Source: an uncultured Bacillota bacterium (lineage in GTDB: Bacteria; Bacillota_I; Bacilli_A; RFN20; CAG-826). Taken from it: a DNA stretch of 16,438 nucleotides. A program made the position numbers and the translations under genes. Positions 1 through 7,244 of this stretch are shown here, in pieces; within the stretch, counting starts at the first letter, position 1, and every line of letters begins with the position of its first letter. The notes beneath the pieces are model-generated. The model was not told where the DNA came from and made no database searches. It saw only the letters and a program-made list of their open reading frames with translations. The stretch spans positions 1 through 16,438 of the forward strand of contig CALEHV010000029.1 in the NCBI GenBank assembly GCA_937876465.1, read 5' to 3'.

Positions 1-39
1 AGTAGGAATCTCCCATCTTCAAAACAATTAATTGTTTAA
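1..39 (+). CDS. tnpB: C-terminal end of a TnpB-like protein (partial)
   Basis: Frame 1 is open from the window edge and gives a 12-residue tail, SRNLPSSKQLIV, ending in TAA at 37-39 inside the hairpin described at 1-55. An Arg/Lys-x-x-Pro-Ser/Thr-Ser tail that runs into the right-end hairpin is common in IS605 OrfB/TnpB proteins of Firmicutes. Too little is present to show any catalytic residue or zinc finger, so the call depends on context. A chance open frame at the edge cannot be excluded. Confidence 0.4.
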   Translation, partial: SRNLPSSKQLIV

Positions 40-55
40 GTGGGAGTAGTTCAAT
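1..55 (+). mobile_element. Right end of an IS200/IS605-type element (partial)
   Basis: The first 55 bases look like the 3' end of an IS200/IS605 (TnpB-type) element whose body lies outside the window. CTCCCA (10-15) pairs with TGGGAG (41-46), CTT (17-19) with AAG (38-40), and AAACAA (22-27) with TTGTTT (32-37) around a TTAA loop, making a long bulged hairpin. It is followed by GTAGTTCAA, with TTCAA at 50-54, a tail I know from right ends of this family. In TnpB elements this region is also the scaffold of the omega (right-end) RNA, and the adjoining host DNA supplies the guide. The hairpin is seen; family and RNA role are inferred from resemblance. Confidence 0.6.
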
Positions 56-61
56 AACATA

Positions 62-235
62 ATGACTTTGTCAGGGTTTGCGTTCTCTTCTCTTTTTATA
101 GCTATTAAACTGATTCCTATTGGAAATCTAGTAGTTAGCTTCTCAGTTCCTTCATATACCATCTTTGGTGTACGGATCTTATTAGGCGCATTATTCTTCT
201 TGTGCAGGATGGTAATAAAAAAAGATGAGGCGTAA
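62..235 (+). CDS. Short hydrophobic ORF, possibly the 3' remnant of a membrane protein gene
   Basis: A 57-codon frame beginning seven bases after the TTCAA end of the IS-like element and ending in TAA at 233-235. The peptide has two hydrophobic stretches (about residues 6-29 and 33-51) and a charged tail (VIKKDEA), like the last two helices of a membrane protein. The only nearby purine-rich run (GGGAG, 42-46) lies 15 bases from the ATG and belongs to the element's hairpin, so it is not a good ribosome binding site. The frame is open back to the element boundary, so this may be the 3' part of a gene cut by the insertion. I do not recognise the family. Confidence 0.35.
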   Translation: MTLSGFAFSSLFIAIKLIPIGNLVVSFSVPSYTIFGVRILLGALFFLCRMVIKKDEA

Positions 236-270
236 GAGGAGACACCTCCATCTCCTGAAGAATAAGAAAT

Positions 271-302
271 AGTGGATTAACTTATTGCTAGTCCACTTTT
301 TT
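271..302 (+). terminator. Rho-independent terminator
   Basis: AGTGGATTA (271-279) pairs with TAGTCCACT (289-297) across one mismatch, with a nine-base loop, followed by a T run (297-302). It closes whatever is transcribed through the 62-235 frame and insulates the manA promoter just downstream. Confidence 0.75.
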
Positions 303-303
303 G

Positions 304-331
304 TTGTAAATAACATATATTAAGTTAGAAT
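304..331 (+). promoter_or_regulatory. Candidate sigma-A promoter for manA
   Basis: TTGTAA (304-309) and TAGAAT (326-331) are separated by 16 bases, a fair match to -35 and -10 hexamers, directly after the upstream terminator. The -10 ends only 11 bases before the manA ATG, so the transcript would have a leader of about five bases or none. A second -10-like hexamer, TAGATT (331-336), lies even closer. Confidence 0.4.
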
Positions 332-342
332 AGATTATATCT

Positions 343-1263
343 ATGGGAGTTAAAATAGAATCTGTTTATAAACTTGAGCCTTCTTGTATGGATTTTATTT
401 GGGGTGGAACCAAATTAATTTCTTGGGGCAAAAAGATTAATAGCGATGTTTTAGCTGAAGCTTGGGAACTTTCTTATAGAAACGATTATTGTTCCTTAAT
501 TGCATCTGGAATTAACAAAGGTAAACGTTTAATTGATGTTTTGCCTAAAGAAGAACTTGGATCTAATGTAACCAAATTCGAATTTTTCCCTATGCTTGTT
601 AAACTTCTTGATCCTTCTAAAGATCTTTCAGTTCAAGTTCACCCAAATGATGCATACGCTTTAAAACACGAAAATTGTTATGGAAAAACAGAGATGTGGT
701 ATGTTGTTGAAGCCAAAGAAGATGCAGGCTTCTATGTAGGATTTAAGAACGATGTAACAAAAGAAGAAATTGTTCAAAGAATCAAAGATAACTCATTAAC
801 TGAAGCAATGAATTTTGTCACAGTTAAACCTGGAGATTGTTATATGGTTCCTTCAGGAACAGTTCACACAATTTGCAAAGACGTTATTATCTTAGAAGTT
901 CAACAAAATAGCACAATTACATATCGTTTATACGACTATGGTCGTCTTGGAAAAGATGGAAAACCAAGAGAATTACATGTTGATAAAGCATTGGATGTTC
1001 TTAATTTAAATAAATACGAAAAACCAGAATTCAAAGGAGACTTACTCGGCAAATGCAAGTACTTCTCTTCATATAAATACGATTTTGATGGCGAAATGGA
1101 GATTTTTACAGATTTAAAATCGTTTAAAACTTTCACTATTGTTGATGGAAATGGCAGTGTTGAAGGCATTCCTTTTAAAAAGGGCGATACTTTCATAATG
1201 CCTATCAACAAAAAATGTGTAGTTAAAGGCAAAGGAAGATTAGTTCTTTCCCTAGTGGAATAG
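343..1263 (+). CDS. manA: Mannose-6-phosphate isomerase, class I
   Basis: Zinc-dependent cytosolic enzyme that interconverts mannose 6-phosphate and fructose 6-phosphate, feeding mannose into glycolysis or supplying it for glycan synthesis. At 306 residues it matches the short Firmicute class I form. Visible motifs are IWGG near residue 19, the metal-binding set Gln98 and His100 (VQVHP), Glu117 (KTEMWY) and His175 (SGTVHTI), and the family arginine in TYRLYDYGR (Arg195). A second cupin-like half follows to the C-terminus. The start at 343 gives the usual N-terminus ahead of IWGG but has no Shine-Dalgarno sequence. The next gene starts one base after its stop, so the two are probably co-transcribed. 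All key residues are present; substrate specificity is inferred from the family. Confidence 0.93.
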   Translation: MGVKIESVYKLEPSCMDFIWGGTKLISWGKKINSDVLAEAWELSYRNDYCSLIASGINKGKRLIDVLPKEELGSNVTKFEFFPMLVKLLDPSKDLSVQVHPNDAYALKHENCYGKTEMWYVVEAKEDAGFYVGFKNDVTKEEIVQRIKDNSLTEAMNFVTVKPGDCYMVPSGTVHTICKDVIILEVQQNSTITYRLYDYGRLGKDGKPRELHVDKALDVLNLNKYEKPEFKGDLLGKCKYFSSYKYDFDGEMEIFTDLKSFKTFTIVDGNGSVEGIPFKKGDTFIMPINKKCVVKGKGRLVLSLVE

Positions 1264-1264
1264 T

Positions 1265-2482
1265 ATGAATATTTTTAAAAGAGCAGGAATAAGAATATTC
1301 CAAGGATGCATGTATATTGCAACCTTCTTTTTAAATTTTAGAGAACCTAAATTGGTTAAAGGAATTGATTCTTTAAGCAATGCTTACGACATATTAAAAG
1401 AGAAGAATATTAATGATGTTTTAATTGTTACTGATCAAGGTATAGCAAAACTAGGATTAATTGATGATTTAGTAGCCTCGTTGAAAGAAAAAGGTGTTAA
1501 AGTCACAGTGTATTCTGAAGTAGTTGCAAATCCTACAATTGAAAACGTTGAAAACGGATTAAAAGTTTATAAAGAGAATGACCATCACGCAATTATTGCG
1601 GTTGGTGGTGGATCTGCAATGGACTGCGCAAAAATGATTGGTGCACGTAGTTCAAACCCGAAGAAATCTGTTCAAAAGATGAAAGGCGTTTTGACCGTGC
1701 CACATAAACTTCCATTATTTATTGCTGTTCCAACGACAGCAGGTACCGGTAGTGAATGTACTTTGGCTGCAGTTATTGTAGACGAAAAGACAAGACACAA
1801 ATATCCAATTGAGGATCCACATTTGATTCCTCAATACGCAATTTTAGATCCTTCACTATTAGTAGGTCTTCCAGGACACATAACAAGTACAACTGGCATG
1901 GATGCTTTAACTCATGCAGTTGAAGCCTTTATAGGCCGTGAAAATACTAGAAAAACAAAACGTTATGCTAAACGTGCTGTCCAACTAATATTTGAAAACT
2001 TAGAAAAGTCTTATAACGATCCAAAGAATCTAGAACTTAGAAATAACATGCAAGAAGCAGCATATTGCGGTGGAATAGCTTTTACTAGAGCGTATGTTGG
2101 TAGTGTTCATGCTACAGCCCACGCTTTAGGTGGAAAATACAATGTCCCACATGGTTTAGCGAATGCGGTTATTCTTCCAATGGTCTTACGTAGATTTGGA
2201 AAGAAAGCTTTTAAGAAGTTAGCTTTGCTAAGTGACTTAGTTTTTAAGGATAACGAAGGTCTTACCAATGAACAAAAGGCTAATAAGTTTATTGACGAAA
2301 TTGATGCGATGAATAAACGCATGAATATAACAAATTCCTTTGGCAATTTAATTAAAGAAGACGATATTTCTGAATTGGTTGAACATGCATATAAAGAAGC
2401 AATTCCTTTATACCCAACTCCAATTCTTTTAGATAAGAAAGATTACAAAGACTTCTTTAAGAAATTAATGGAGAACAAATGA
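1265..2482 (+). CDS. Iron-containing alcohol dehydrogenase
   Basis: Group III (Fe-dependent) alcohol dehydrogenase of 405 residues, an NAD(P)H-linked aldehyde/alcohol oxidoreductase of fermentative metabolism. The nucleotide-binding motif GGGSAMDCAK lies at about 114-123 and TTAGTGSE at about 157-164. Metal ligands of the family are visible as Asp213 and His217 (DALTHAVEAF), His282 (VHATAH) and His296 (NVPHG), the last two 14 residues apart as in FucO. The first 30 residues form a partly hydrophobic extension (MYIATFF) before the Rossmann part, which I recall in a butanol-dehydrogenase-like clostridial subset. The start is one base after the manA stop. The TGA stop overlaps an ATG at 2479, arguing for coupling to the permease gene. 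The exact substrate (butyraldehyde, propionaldehyde, lactaldehyde) cannot be read from sequence. Confidence 0.92.
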   Translation: MNIFKRAGIRIFQGCMYIATFFLNFREPKLVKGIDSLSNAYDILKEKNINDVLIVTDQGIAKLGLIDDLVASLKEKGVKVTVYSEVVANPTIENVENGLKVYKENDHHAIIAVGGGSAMDCAKMIGARSSNPKKSVQKMKGVLTVPHKLPLFIAVPTTAGTGSECTLAAVIVDEKTRHKYPIEDPHLIPQYAILDPSLLVGLPGHITSTTGMDALTHAVEAFIGRENTRKTKRYAKRAVQLIFENLEKSYNDPKNLELRNNMQEAAYCGGIAFTRAYVGSVHATAHALGGKYNVPHGLANAVILPMVLRRFGKKAFKKLALLSDLVFKDNEGLTNEQKANKFIDEIDAMNKRMNITNSFGNLIKEDDISELVEHAYKEAIPLYPTPILLDKKDYKDFFKKLMENK

Positions 2483-2486
2483 ATTT
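2470..2486 (+). other. Probable true start of the permease gene with a one-base frameshift
   Basis: GGAG (2470-2473) lies five bases before an ATG (2479-2481) that overlaps the TGA stop of the upstream gene, a standard coupled start. Read as it stands, that ATG meets TAA after five codons. One extra base in the TTT at 2484-2486 would give MNFTELIYDTHDKPKF and then run unbroken into the permease frame. The permease frame itself has no ATG or GTG between the stop at 2466-2468 and 2559. Either the genome has lost one T or the read/assembly has. Confidence 0.65.
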
Positions 2487-2558
2487 ACGGAATTAATTTA
2501 CGACACACACGATAAACCAAAATTTAAAGACATTATTCTTTTTTCAATCCAACAAATT

Positions 2559-3920
2559 TTGGCTATCTTAACCGCAACAATTATTTTCCCAAAGGTTTTA
2601 GGCTTAACAATTGAAATTCCTGCAGCAATTTTAGGTGCTGGTGTTGGAACATTGACTTATGTACTTGTTACTAAGAGGAAAAGTCCAGTCTTACTATCGA
2701 GTGCATTCTCTATGTTGCCTCCAATGATGACAGCTACATTATTTGGTTATCTTGGAATTATTGTTGGAGCTTTATTTGGTGCATTAGTTTACATTATTTT
2801 TTCAATCATTATTCATTTTGTTGGTACTAAATGGATTGAAGTAATTATGCCGACTGCTGTTATTGGTCCTGTTGTTGTCTTAATCGGTTTATCTTTAGCA
2901 AAGAATATTATTCCTCAAATGGTATTTTCAAGCGATCCATCTGTAGGTGGATTTAATGCAATTGCATTACTTGTTGCGGTTATTACATTCTTTACAGTTA
3001 TGTTTTTTGCAATGCAAACCAAATTTAAAGCATTAAAAGGGATTCCTTTTGTTATGGGTGTTTTAGTTGGTTTGACTTTAGCTATTGGATTTACTGCAAT
3101 TGGATATGCAACAAAAGTCAACTATCTTAAGTTAATTAATGTTGATGAATTTGTTAGTTACTTCTTCAAAGATGGTAACTTCAAAGGTTTAACAGCATTT
3201 TTAGATTTTCCAAGAACCACTCTGTTTGGTGGAATTCAAGAAATTATTAATCATGATGTTTCAGATGAAATAAAAGCCTTAATTCCTAATGCTGAATTTA
3301 TTACACCTTTAGGTGTATTAGAAGTCGCAATTGCATTTATTCCTATTGCTTTTATTACAGTAAGCGAACATATCGCAGATCACAAAAATCTTGGTTATAT
3401 CATTAACAAAGACCTTTTAAGAGACCCAGGTTTATCAAGAACATTAATGGGTGATGGACTTGGTTCAATTACCGGAACTTTATTTGGAATTTCTCCAAAC
3501 ACAACATATGGAGAATCGATTGCTTGTGTTGCCACAACTGGTAATGCATCAATTATTACAATTATTGGTGCAGCGATTGGTTGTATATTGATAAGCTTTG
3601 TTGTTCCTATTACTGCAACTGTTGTTGCTATTCCAAATTGCGTTTTGGGTGGTGTAGTTATTGTTCTTTACGGCTTTGTTTCTTTGTCGGGTTTGAAAAT
3701 GATTCAGCAAATTGATTTAGATCGAAAGTTGAACTTCTACACAATGATTATTATTTTAATTGTTGGCGTTAGCGGAATTGTTATTTCAATCCCTTACACA
3801 ACAAGTGATAAGCAAGAATATATTCAAATTACCGCATTAGCTATTGCCTTCATACTTGGAGTTTTAACATATCAATTTGGACGATTGGTTGAGAAAAGAT
3901 TTCCTCAAGATAACAAATAA
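2559..3920 (+). CDS. uraA: Uracil permease-like NCS2 transporter (N-terminus frameshifted)
   Basis: Proton-coupled nucleobase importer of the NCS2/UraA family in the cytoplasmic membrane, with many hydrophobic helices spread over 453 residues. The UraA signatures are visible: SEHIADHKNLG (the TM8 glutamate) and SPNTTYGES (the TM10 glutamate), both of which contact the base in UraA. Opening at the TTG codon at 2559 cuts into the first transmembrane helix and has no ribosome binding site. The same frame continues upstream with family-typical residues (IYDTHDKPKF, then FSIQQ), and a good SD plus ATG at 2479 lies one frame away. Restoring one base would give about 480 residues, normal for UraA. 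As written it may be a pseudogene or begin at a rare codon such as ATT (2496). Uracil is favoured over xanthine from the signatures. Confidence 0.85.
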   Translation: MAILTATIIFPKVLGLTIEIPAAILGAGVGTLTYVLVTKRKSPVLLSSAFSMLPPMMTATLFGYLGIIVGALFGALVYIIFSIIIHFVGTKWIEVIMPTAVIGPVVVLIGLSLAKNIIPQMVFSSDPSVGGFNAIALLVAVITFFTVMFFAMQTKFKALKGIPFVMGVLVGLTLAIGFTAIGYATKVNYLKLINVDEFVSYFFKDGNFKGLTAFLDFPRTTLFGGIQEIINHDVSDEIKALIPNAEFITPLGVLEVAIAFIPIAFITVSEHIADHKNLGYIINKDLLRDPGLSRTLMGDGLGSITGTLFGISPNTTYGESIACVATTGNASIITIIGAAIGCILISFVVPITATVVAIPNCVLGGVVIVLYGFVSLSGLKMIQQIDLDRKLNFYTMIIILIVGVSGIVISIPYTTSDKQEYIQITALAIAFILGVLTYQFGRLVEKRFPQDNK

Positions 3921-3945
3921 CATAATTAAATAAGTTCAAATTTTT

Positions 3946-3973
3946 TTGCATTTAAATATTTCGCGTGTATAAT
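3946..3973 (+). promoter_or_regulatory. Sigma-A promoter of the lipoprotein gene
   Basis: TTGCAT (3946-3951) and a perfect TATAAT (3968-3973) are spaced 16 bases apart. The expected start is near 3980, giving a leader of about 35 bases with AAAGGA (4001-4006) eight bases before the ATG at 4015. The related strings TGCATTTAAATATTT and TGCAAATATTTTTAAAT flank the -10 and could be an operator, which is only a suggestion. Confidence 0.75.
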
Positions 3974-4014
3974 GAGTGCAAATATTTTTAAATACTAACG
4001 AAAGGAAAATACTT

Positions 4015-5943
4015 ATGAAGAAAAGTACTAAAATTGCCGCTCTTGCATTAGGTGCATTCTTACTTGCAGCACCTTTAGCATCTTGTAGCGGTCAAGGTGG
4101 TTCATCAACAACTTCACAAAGTTCTTCAAGCAGTTCAAGTTCTTCATCAACTTCAACACCAGTAGTTGATAAATGGACAGCAGCTCAAGAAAACGTAATG
4201 AAGCAACATCTCGATGGATATGTTCTTCCATTTATTGAAGAAGGTACAGTTGAATGGGATTCAGAATATGAATGCGTTTCATTTAACAGTAAGGCAAAAA
4301 CCACACAATCTAAAATCGATAGCTATGCTACTAAGTTAGCTGGCGAAGGATTCTCGTGTGAAAAAGATGTTGATGATGACCATGTTTGTAGAAAGGTTCT
4401 CCCATCTGGAAAAGTTGTAATTGTTAGCATGTATGTTGGAACCGGAGACATTTTCTGGTTAGATGCATACTTAACTGATGCACCTGCATTAGACTGGGAC
4501 AGTGATCAAATCGCCGCTATTGAAAGTTTTACAGAGGAAGGGTTTGAACTTCCATATTTACCACTTGCAGGTGACTGGTATGCAATTTCACAAGAAGGCT
4601 ATCTTTATGTCGGATCAAATCAAATTGTTTCTACAAAAGATCTTGAAAGATATGTAGCTTTATTAGAAGTTGATGGCTATTCAATGGATGTCGATGATTA
4701 TGGCGATCCTCTTGGAACAAAAGTTCTCGACTCTGGCGCAATGGTTACTGTTAATTGCTATATTGGCTATAGCTACGGTCTTGTTGTGGATGTTTCTTAT
4801 ACAAGAGCTGTAACTGAATGGCCTGCAGAAGAAATTAAACAATTCTTAGGCGACAAAGTCACTACAGTTGTCCCTGCATTTACTTGGGATAGTTATTTAC
4901 TTCCAAGTTCATCATCCTCGTTCTATATTCAAATGATTGATGAAGTTGAAGAAGGAACAAAAACTGCAGAACAATGTATCGCTGAAACAGTTGATGTTTA
5001 TAAAGCAACATTAGAAGGCACAAATTGGTTAATCGATGATTCAAAATATTCATCAATTGGCGTTTACCTTGCTTTAGATATTAATGAATCAGTTATGGTT
5101 CAATTCGGTTGGTCTAGTGGAGTATTTGCTATTTCAATCAGAAATTACGTAAATCCATATTTAGTAGTTGCAGATTGGGCAGGAGTTCAATTACGTGCAG
5201 GATCAGCTTTAGCTGCAGGTTCTCCAGAACTTCCAGATTTGTCATCATTTGGTTCAACAAAAGCTTGCTACCAAGACACAACAGAAAAAACATTTGAAAT
5301 TAGATTAAGCAATGAAACTGCATTCGATTTAAGTGTGGTTAATGATGCATTTACTAGTGCAGGTTATGAACTTGACGATTCTAATTTAGCAGAACAAGGC
5401 TACATGATTGCTAATAAAGCAACAGCAGATGCTGCTCTCGAAGTTATCTATTATGTATATGACGATGTTCCAGCAGAATGGCCACATTATTTGTATTTGA
5501 GTTGCTATAACGTTGCAGCTCCAGGTGATTTTGATTGGATTACTGGAACTGAACTCGTTTCAAATTCTGCTACAGCAGTTGTTTGGAAATCAGGAAAAGC
5601 AACGATTACTCTTGGACAAGGCGAAAGCTCAACTCCAGCAAATAACTACGTTGGTGGTTTAGCAGGACGTACTGAAACAAGAGCATATGCAAAGAATACA
5701 ATTACAGTTGCAGTCGAAGAAGGTTATAAGATTAATTCAATTACTCTTAAAACCAAGAGTTTGACAACTATGCCAGATAAGATGCCAACAACAATTGCAG
5801 GATGCACAGTTACATTTGATTCGGCAAATAAATCAATTGTTATCACAGCAAATGAACAATTAAGTTCAATTTCATTTACATTAGGTGGAACAAGCGGAAA
5901 CATTGCATTTGTTGGTGCTCATGTCTCATATTCAGCTATTTAA
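4015..5943 (+). CDS. Large secreted lipoprotein with degenerate internal repeats
   Basis: Predicted surface lipoprotein of 642 residues with no function I recognise. The N-terminus is a classic lipoprotein signal: MKKSTK, a hydrophobic core to residue 20, then the lipobox LASC with Cys24 as the lipidated residue. A Gly/Ser/Thr linker follows, including ten serines in a row (36-45). The mature part seems to be about four diverged units of 100-120 residues, each opening with an acidic residue or Lys before Trp (W54, W161, W269, W388) and a short helix. A beta-rich C-terminal domain runs from about 508 to 642. I chose the ATG at 4015 over one 13 codons upstream (3976) because it follows the AAAGGA site and starts the signal peptide exactly. 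The gene is monocistronic. Similar proteins are common in uncultured gut Bacilli; a binding or adhesion role is a guess. Confidence 0.85.
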   Translation: MKKSTKIAALALGAFLLAAPLASCSGQGGSSTTSQSSSSSSSSSSTSTPVVDKWTAAQENVMKQHLDGYVLPFIEEGTVEWDSEYECVSFNSKAKTTQSKIDSYATKLAGEGFSCEKDVDDDHVCRKVLPSGKVVIVSMYVGTGDIFWLDAYLTDAPALDWDSDQIAAIESFTEEGFELPYLPLAGDWYAISQEGYLYVGSNQIVSTKDLERYVALLEVDGYSMDVDDYGDPLGTKVLDSGAMVTVNCYIGYSYGLVVDVSYTRAVTEWPAEEIKQFLGDKVTTVVPAFTWDSYLLPSSSSSFYIQMIDEVEEGTKTAEQCIAETVDVYKATLEGTNWLIDDSKYSSIGVYLALDINESVMVQFGWSSGVFAISIRNYVNPYLVVADWAGVQLRAGSALAAGSPELPDLSSFGSTKACYQDTTEKTFEIRLSNETAFDLSVVNDAFTSAGYELDDSNLAEQGYMIANKATADAALEVIYYVYDDVPAEWPHYLYLSCYNVAAPGDFDWITGTELVSNSATAVVWKSGKATITLGQGESSTPANNYVGGLAGRTETRAYAKNTITVAVEEGYKINSITLKTKSLTTMPDKMPTTIAGCTVTFDSANKSIVITANEQLSSISFTLGGTSGNIAFVGAHVSYSAI

Positions 5944-5962
5944 ATAGTAAAAATAAATAGAT

Positions 5963-5986
5963 GGTTAGGCTTTGCCTAACCTTTTT
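5963..5986 (+). terminator. Rho-independent terminator after the lipoprotein gene
   Basis: GGTTAGGC (5963-5970), loop TTT, GCCTAACC (5974-5981), then five T. A perfect eight-base-pair stem 19 bases after the stop codon. Confidence 0.92.
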
Positions 5987-6043
5987 CTTTATGGTAAAAA
6001 TATGTCCTATTACAATTGTATGCACAAATAAATAAGTAAATTA

Positions 6044-6072
6044 TTCATAATTCACTTCTCTGGGTATATAAT
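6044..6072 (+). promoter_or_regulatory. Candidate promoter giving a leaderless GGDEF transcript
   Basis: A perfect TATAAT (6067-6072) lies 17 bases after TTCATA (6044-6049), a weak -35. The start codon of the GGDEF gene is at 6079, just where transcription would begin, and there is no Shine-Dalgarno sequence before it. Confidence 0.5.
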
Positions 6073-6078
6073 CATTTT

Positions 6079-7212
6079 ATGAGCATTTTAGAGATATTGA
6101 TTAAAACATTAGAAAGTTCCTTTACAGGCTTAATATTATGTATCTCTCTTTTTGTTTTCCTTTTAATTGACAAATCTTTCGATAAAAAAATAAATAATTA
6201 TTTTATTATTGGTATTGTCGCAATATTCTTACTTATTTTATCTGATGCAGGAACTTATATTTGTGCAAATTTTCCTTACGTAGATAAAGACAATTTTAGT
6301 TATCTCATTATGGGTCGCAACATATCCTCTTTCTTTGTGTATTCGTTACGTCCATTGGTGGTTTATTGCTTTGCCTGCATTATTGATAAAAAGAGATTTG
6401 CAAGAAAAGAAAAAATTGCTCCTATATTACTACTTTTAAGTAGTGTTAATAATTTTGTTTCAATGTTCTCTGGTCATATTTTTAAATTTGGATTAAACGA
6501 AACAAAGAATGCAGTTGTTTATTATAGTGGACCAGTTCATTGGATTCCAATTGCTGTTTTGATTATTTATGCAATATATTTTTGCTTTGTTCTTATTTCG
6601 TCTTATAAACGACAAAATCTCGGATTTATTATCTTGGCGTGGATAGGTATTTTTCTTGCAACAGGTTTAGGATTATTAGAGATGCTTATGCCTAATAGCA
6701 TAGTTAATTTCCTATTTAATTCATATTTGGCTGTTATGCTTGTCATGTTTTATATTTATTTGCATGTTGAAAATTATAAACGAGACGCTCTTACAGGTTT
6801 ATATACAAGAAAACAGATGTATAACTTTTTTGAATCTCACAAGAAAAATGAAATGCAAATCATTCTTCTTGACATAAACAATCTCAAGATGATGAATGAT
6901 ACAAAAGGCCACGAATACGGTGATAAAGCTATTATTAAAGTTGCCAACAGTATTCGTGATTGCGCTGATAAGAAAACACAAGTTTATCGTATAGGAGGAG
7001 ATGAATTTGTTATAATTTCACTTAATTCCATTGAACAGGTTGATGAATTATGTAATAAACTTGAGGCAAAATTGAATATGACTGATATTGCAGTTGCATA
7101 TGGTAGAAGTATATATCATCCAGGGGAAACATTTGGAAAAGCCTGTGCTAGAGCAGATGTTTGCATGTATGATTCAAAAACGGCTTCTAAAATTAAAGAA
7201 AATTCTAATTAA
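6079..7212 (+). CDS. Membrane-bound GGDEF-domain protein, probable diguanylate cyclase
   Basis: Predicted membrane sensor that makes cyclic di-GMP from two GTP. Residues 1-228 contain about seven hydrophobic helices (roughly 12-30, 41-62, 84-103, 113-133, 153-174, 181-200, 208-228), a 7-TM sensor arrangement. Residues 232-372 form the GGDEF domain: DALTGLYTR opening, Asp265 in the metal site, GHEYGD, an intact GGDEF at 306-310 preceded by YRI, and ARADVCMYDSK near the end. The product-inhibition I-site (RxxD five residues before GGDEF) is absent; the position reads DKKT. Activity is therefore likely, but without the classical feedback site. The ligand of the 7-TM part is unknown. The gene has its own promoter and is followed by thyA after 32 bases, with no terminator between. 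Confidence 0.9.
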   Translation: MSILEILIKTLESSFTGLILCISLFVFLLIDKSFDKKINNYFIIGIVAIFLLILSDAGTYICANFPYVDKDNFSYLIMGRNISSFFVYSLRPLVVYCFACIIDKKRFARKEKIAPILLLLSSVNNFVSMFSGHIFKFGLNETKNAVVYYSGPVHWIPIAVLIIYAIYFCFVLISSYKRQNLGFIILAWIGIFLATGLGLLEMLMPNSIVNFLFNSYLAVMLVMFYIYLHVENYKRDALTGLYTRKQMYNFFESHKKNEMQIILLDINNLKMMNDTKGHEYGDKAIIKVANSIRDCADKKTQVYRIGGDEFVIISLNSIEQVDELCNKLEAKLNMTDIAVAYGRSIYHPGETFGKACARADVCMYDSKTASKIKENSN

Positions 7213-7244
7213 CGTAAAATATTTATATTAAATAAGGAGAAAAA

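Noticed and set aside
238..258. GGAG-ACAC-CTCC hairpin before the first terminator
   Set aside because: Only four base pairs; likely chance in a purine-rich stretch.
1265..2482. Mycoplasma genetic code (TGA as Trp)
   Set aside because: Reading TGA at 2480-2482 as Trp would fuse into an out-of-frame extension that soon meets TAA. Trp is TGG in the genes inspected, so code 11 fits.
3976..4014. Upstream ATG as start of the lipoprotein gene
   Set aside because: It would place 13 residues before the signal peptide and lies at the predicted transcript start with no SD. The ATG at 4015 has AAAGGA eight bases upstream and gives an exact lipoprotein signal.
4100..4165. Serine-codon repeat as a tandem DNA repeat or CRISPR-like array
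   Set aside because: The codons are mixed (TCA, TCT, TCC, AGC, AGT) and encode a normal poly-Ser linker after a lipobox, with no spacer structure.
4028..4231. Minus-strand open frame opposite the lipoprotein start
   Set aside because: It is the complement of the signal peptide and serine-repeat codons, with no ribosome binding site or promoter.
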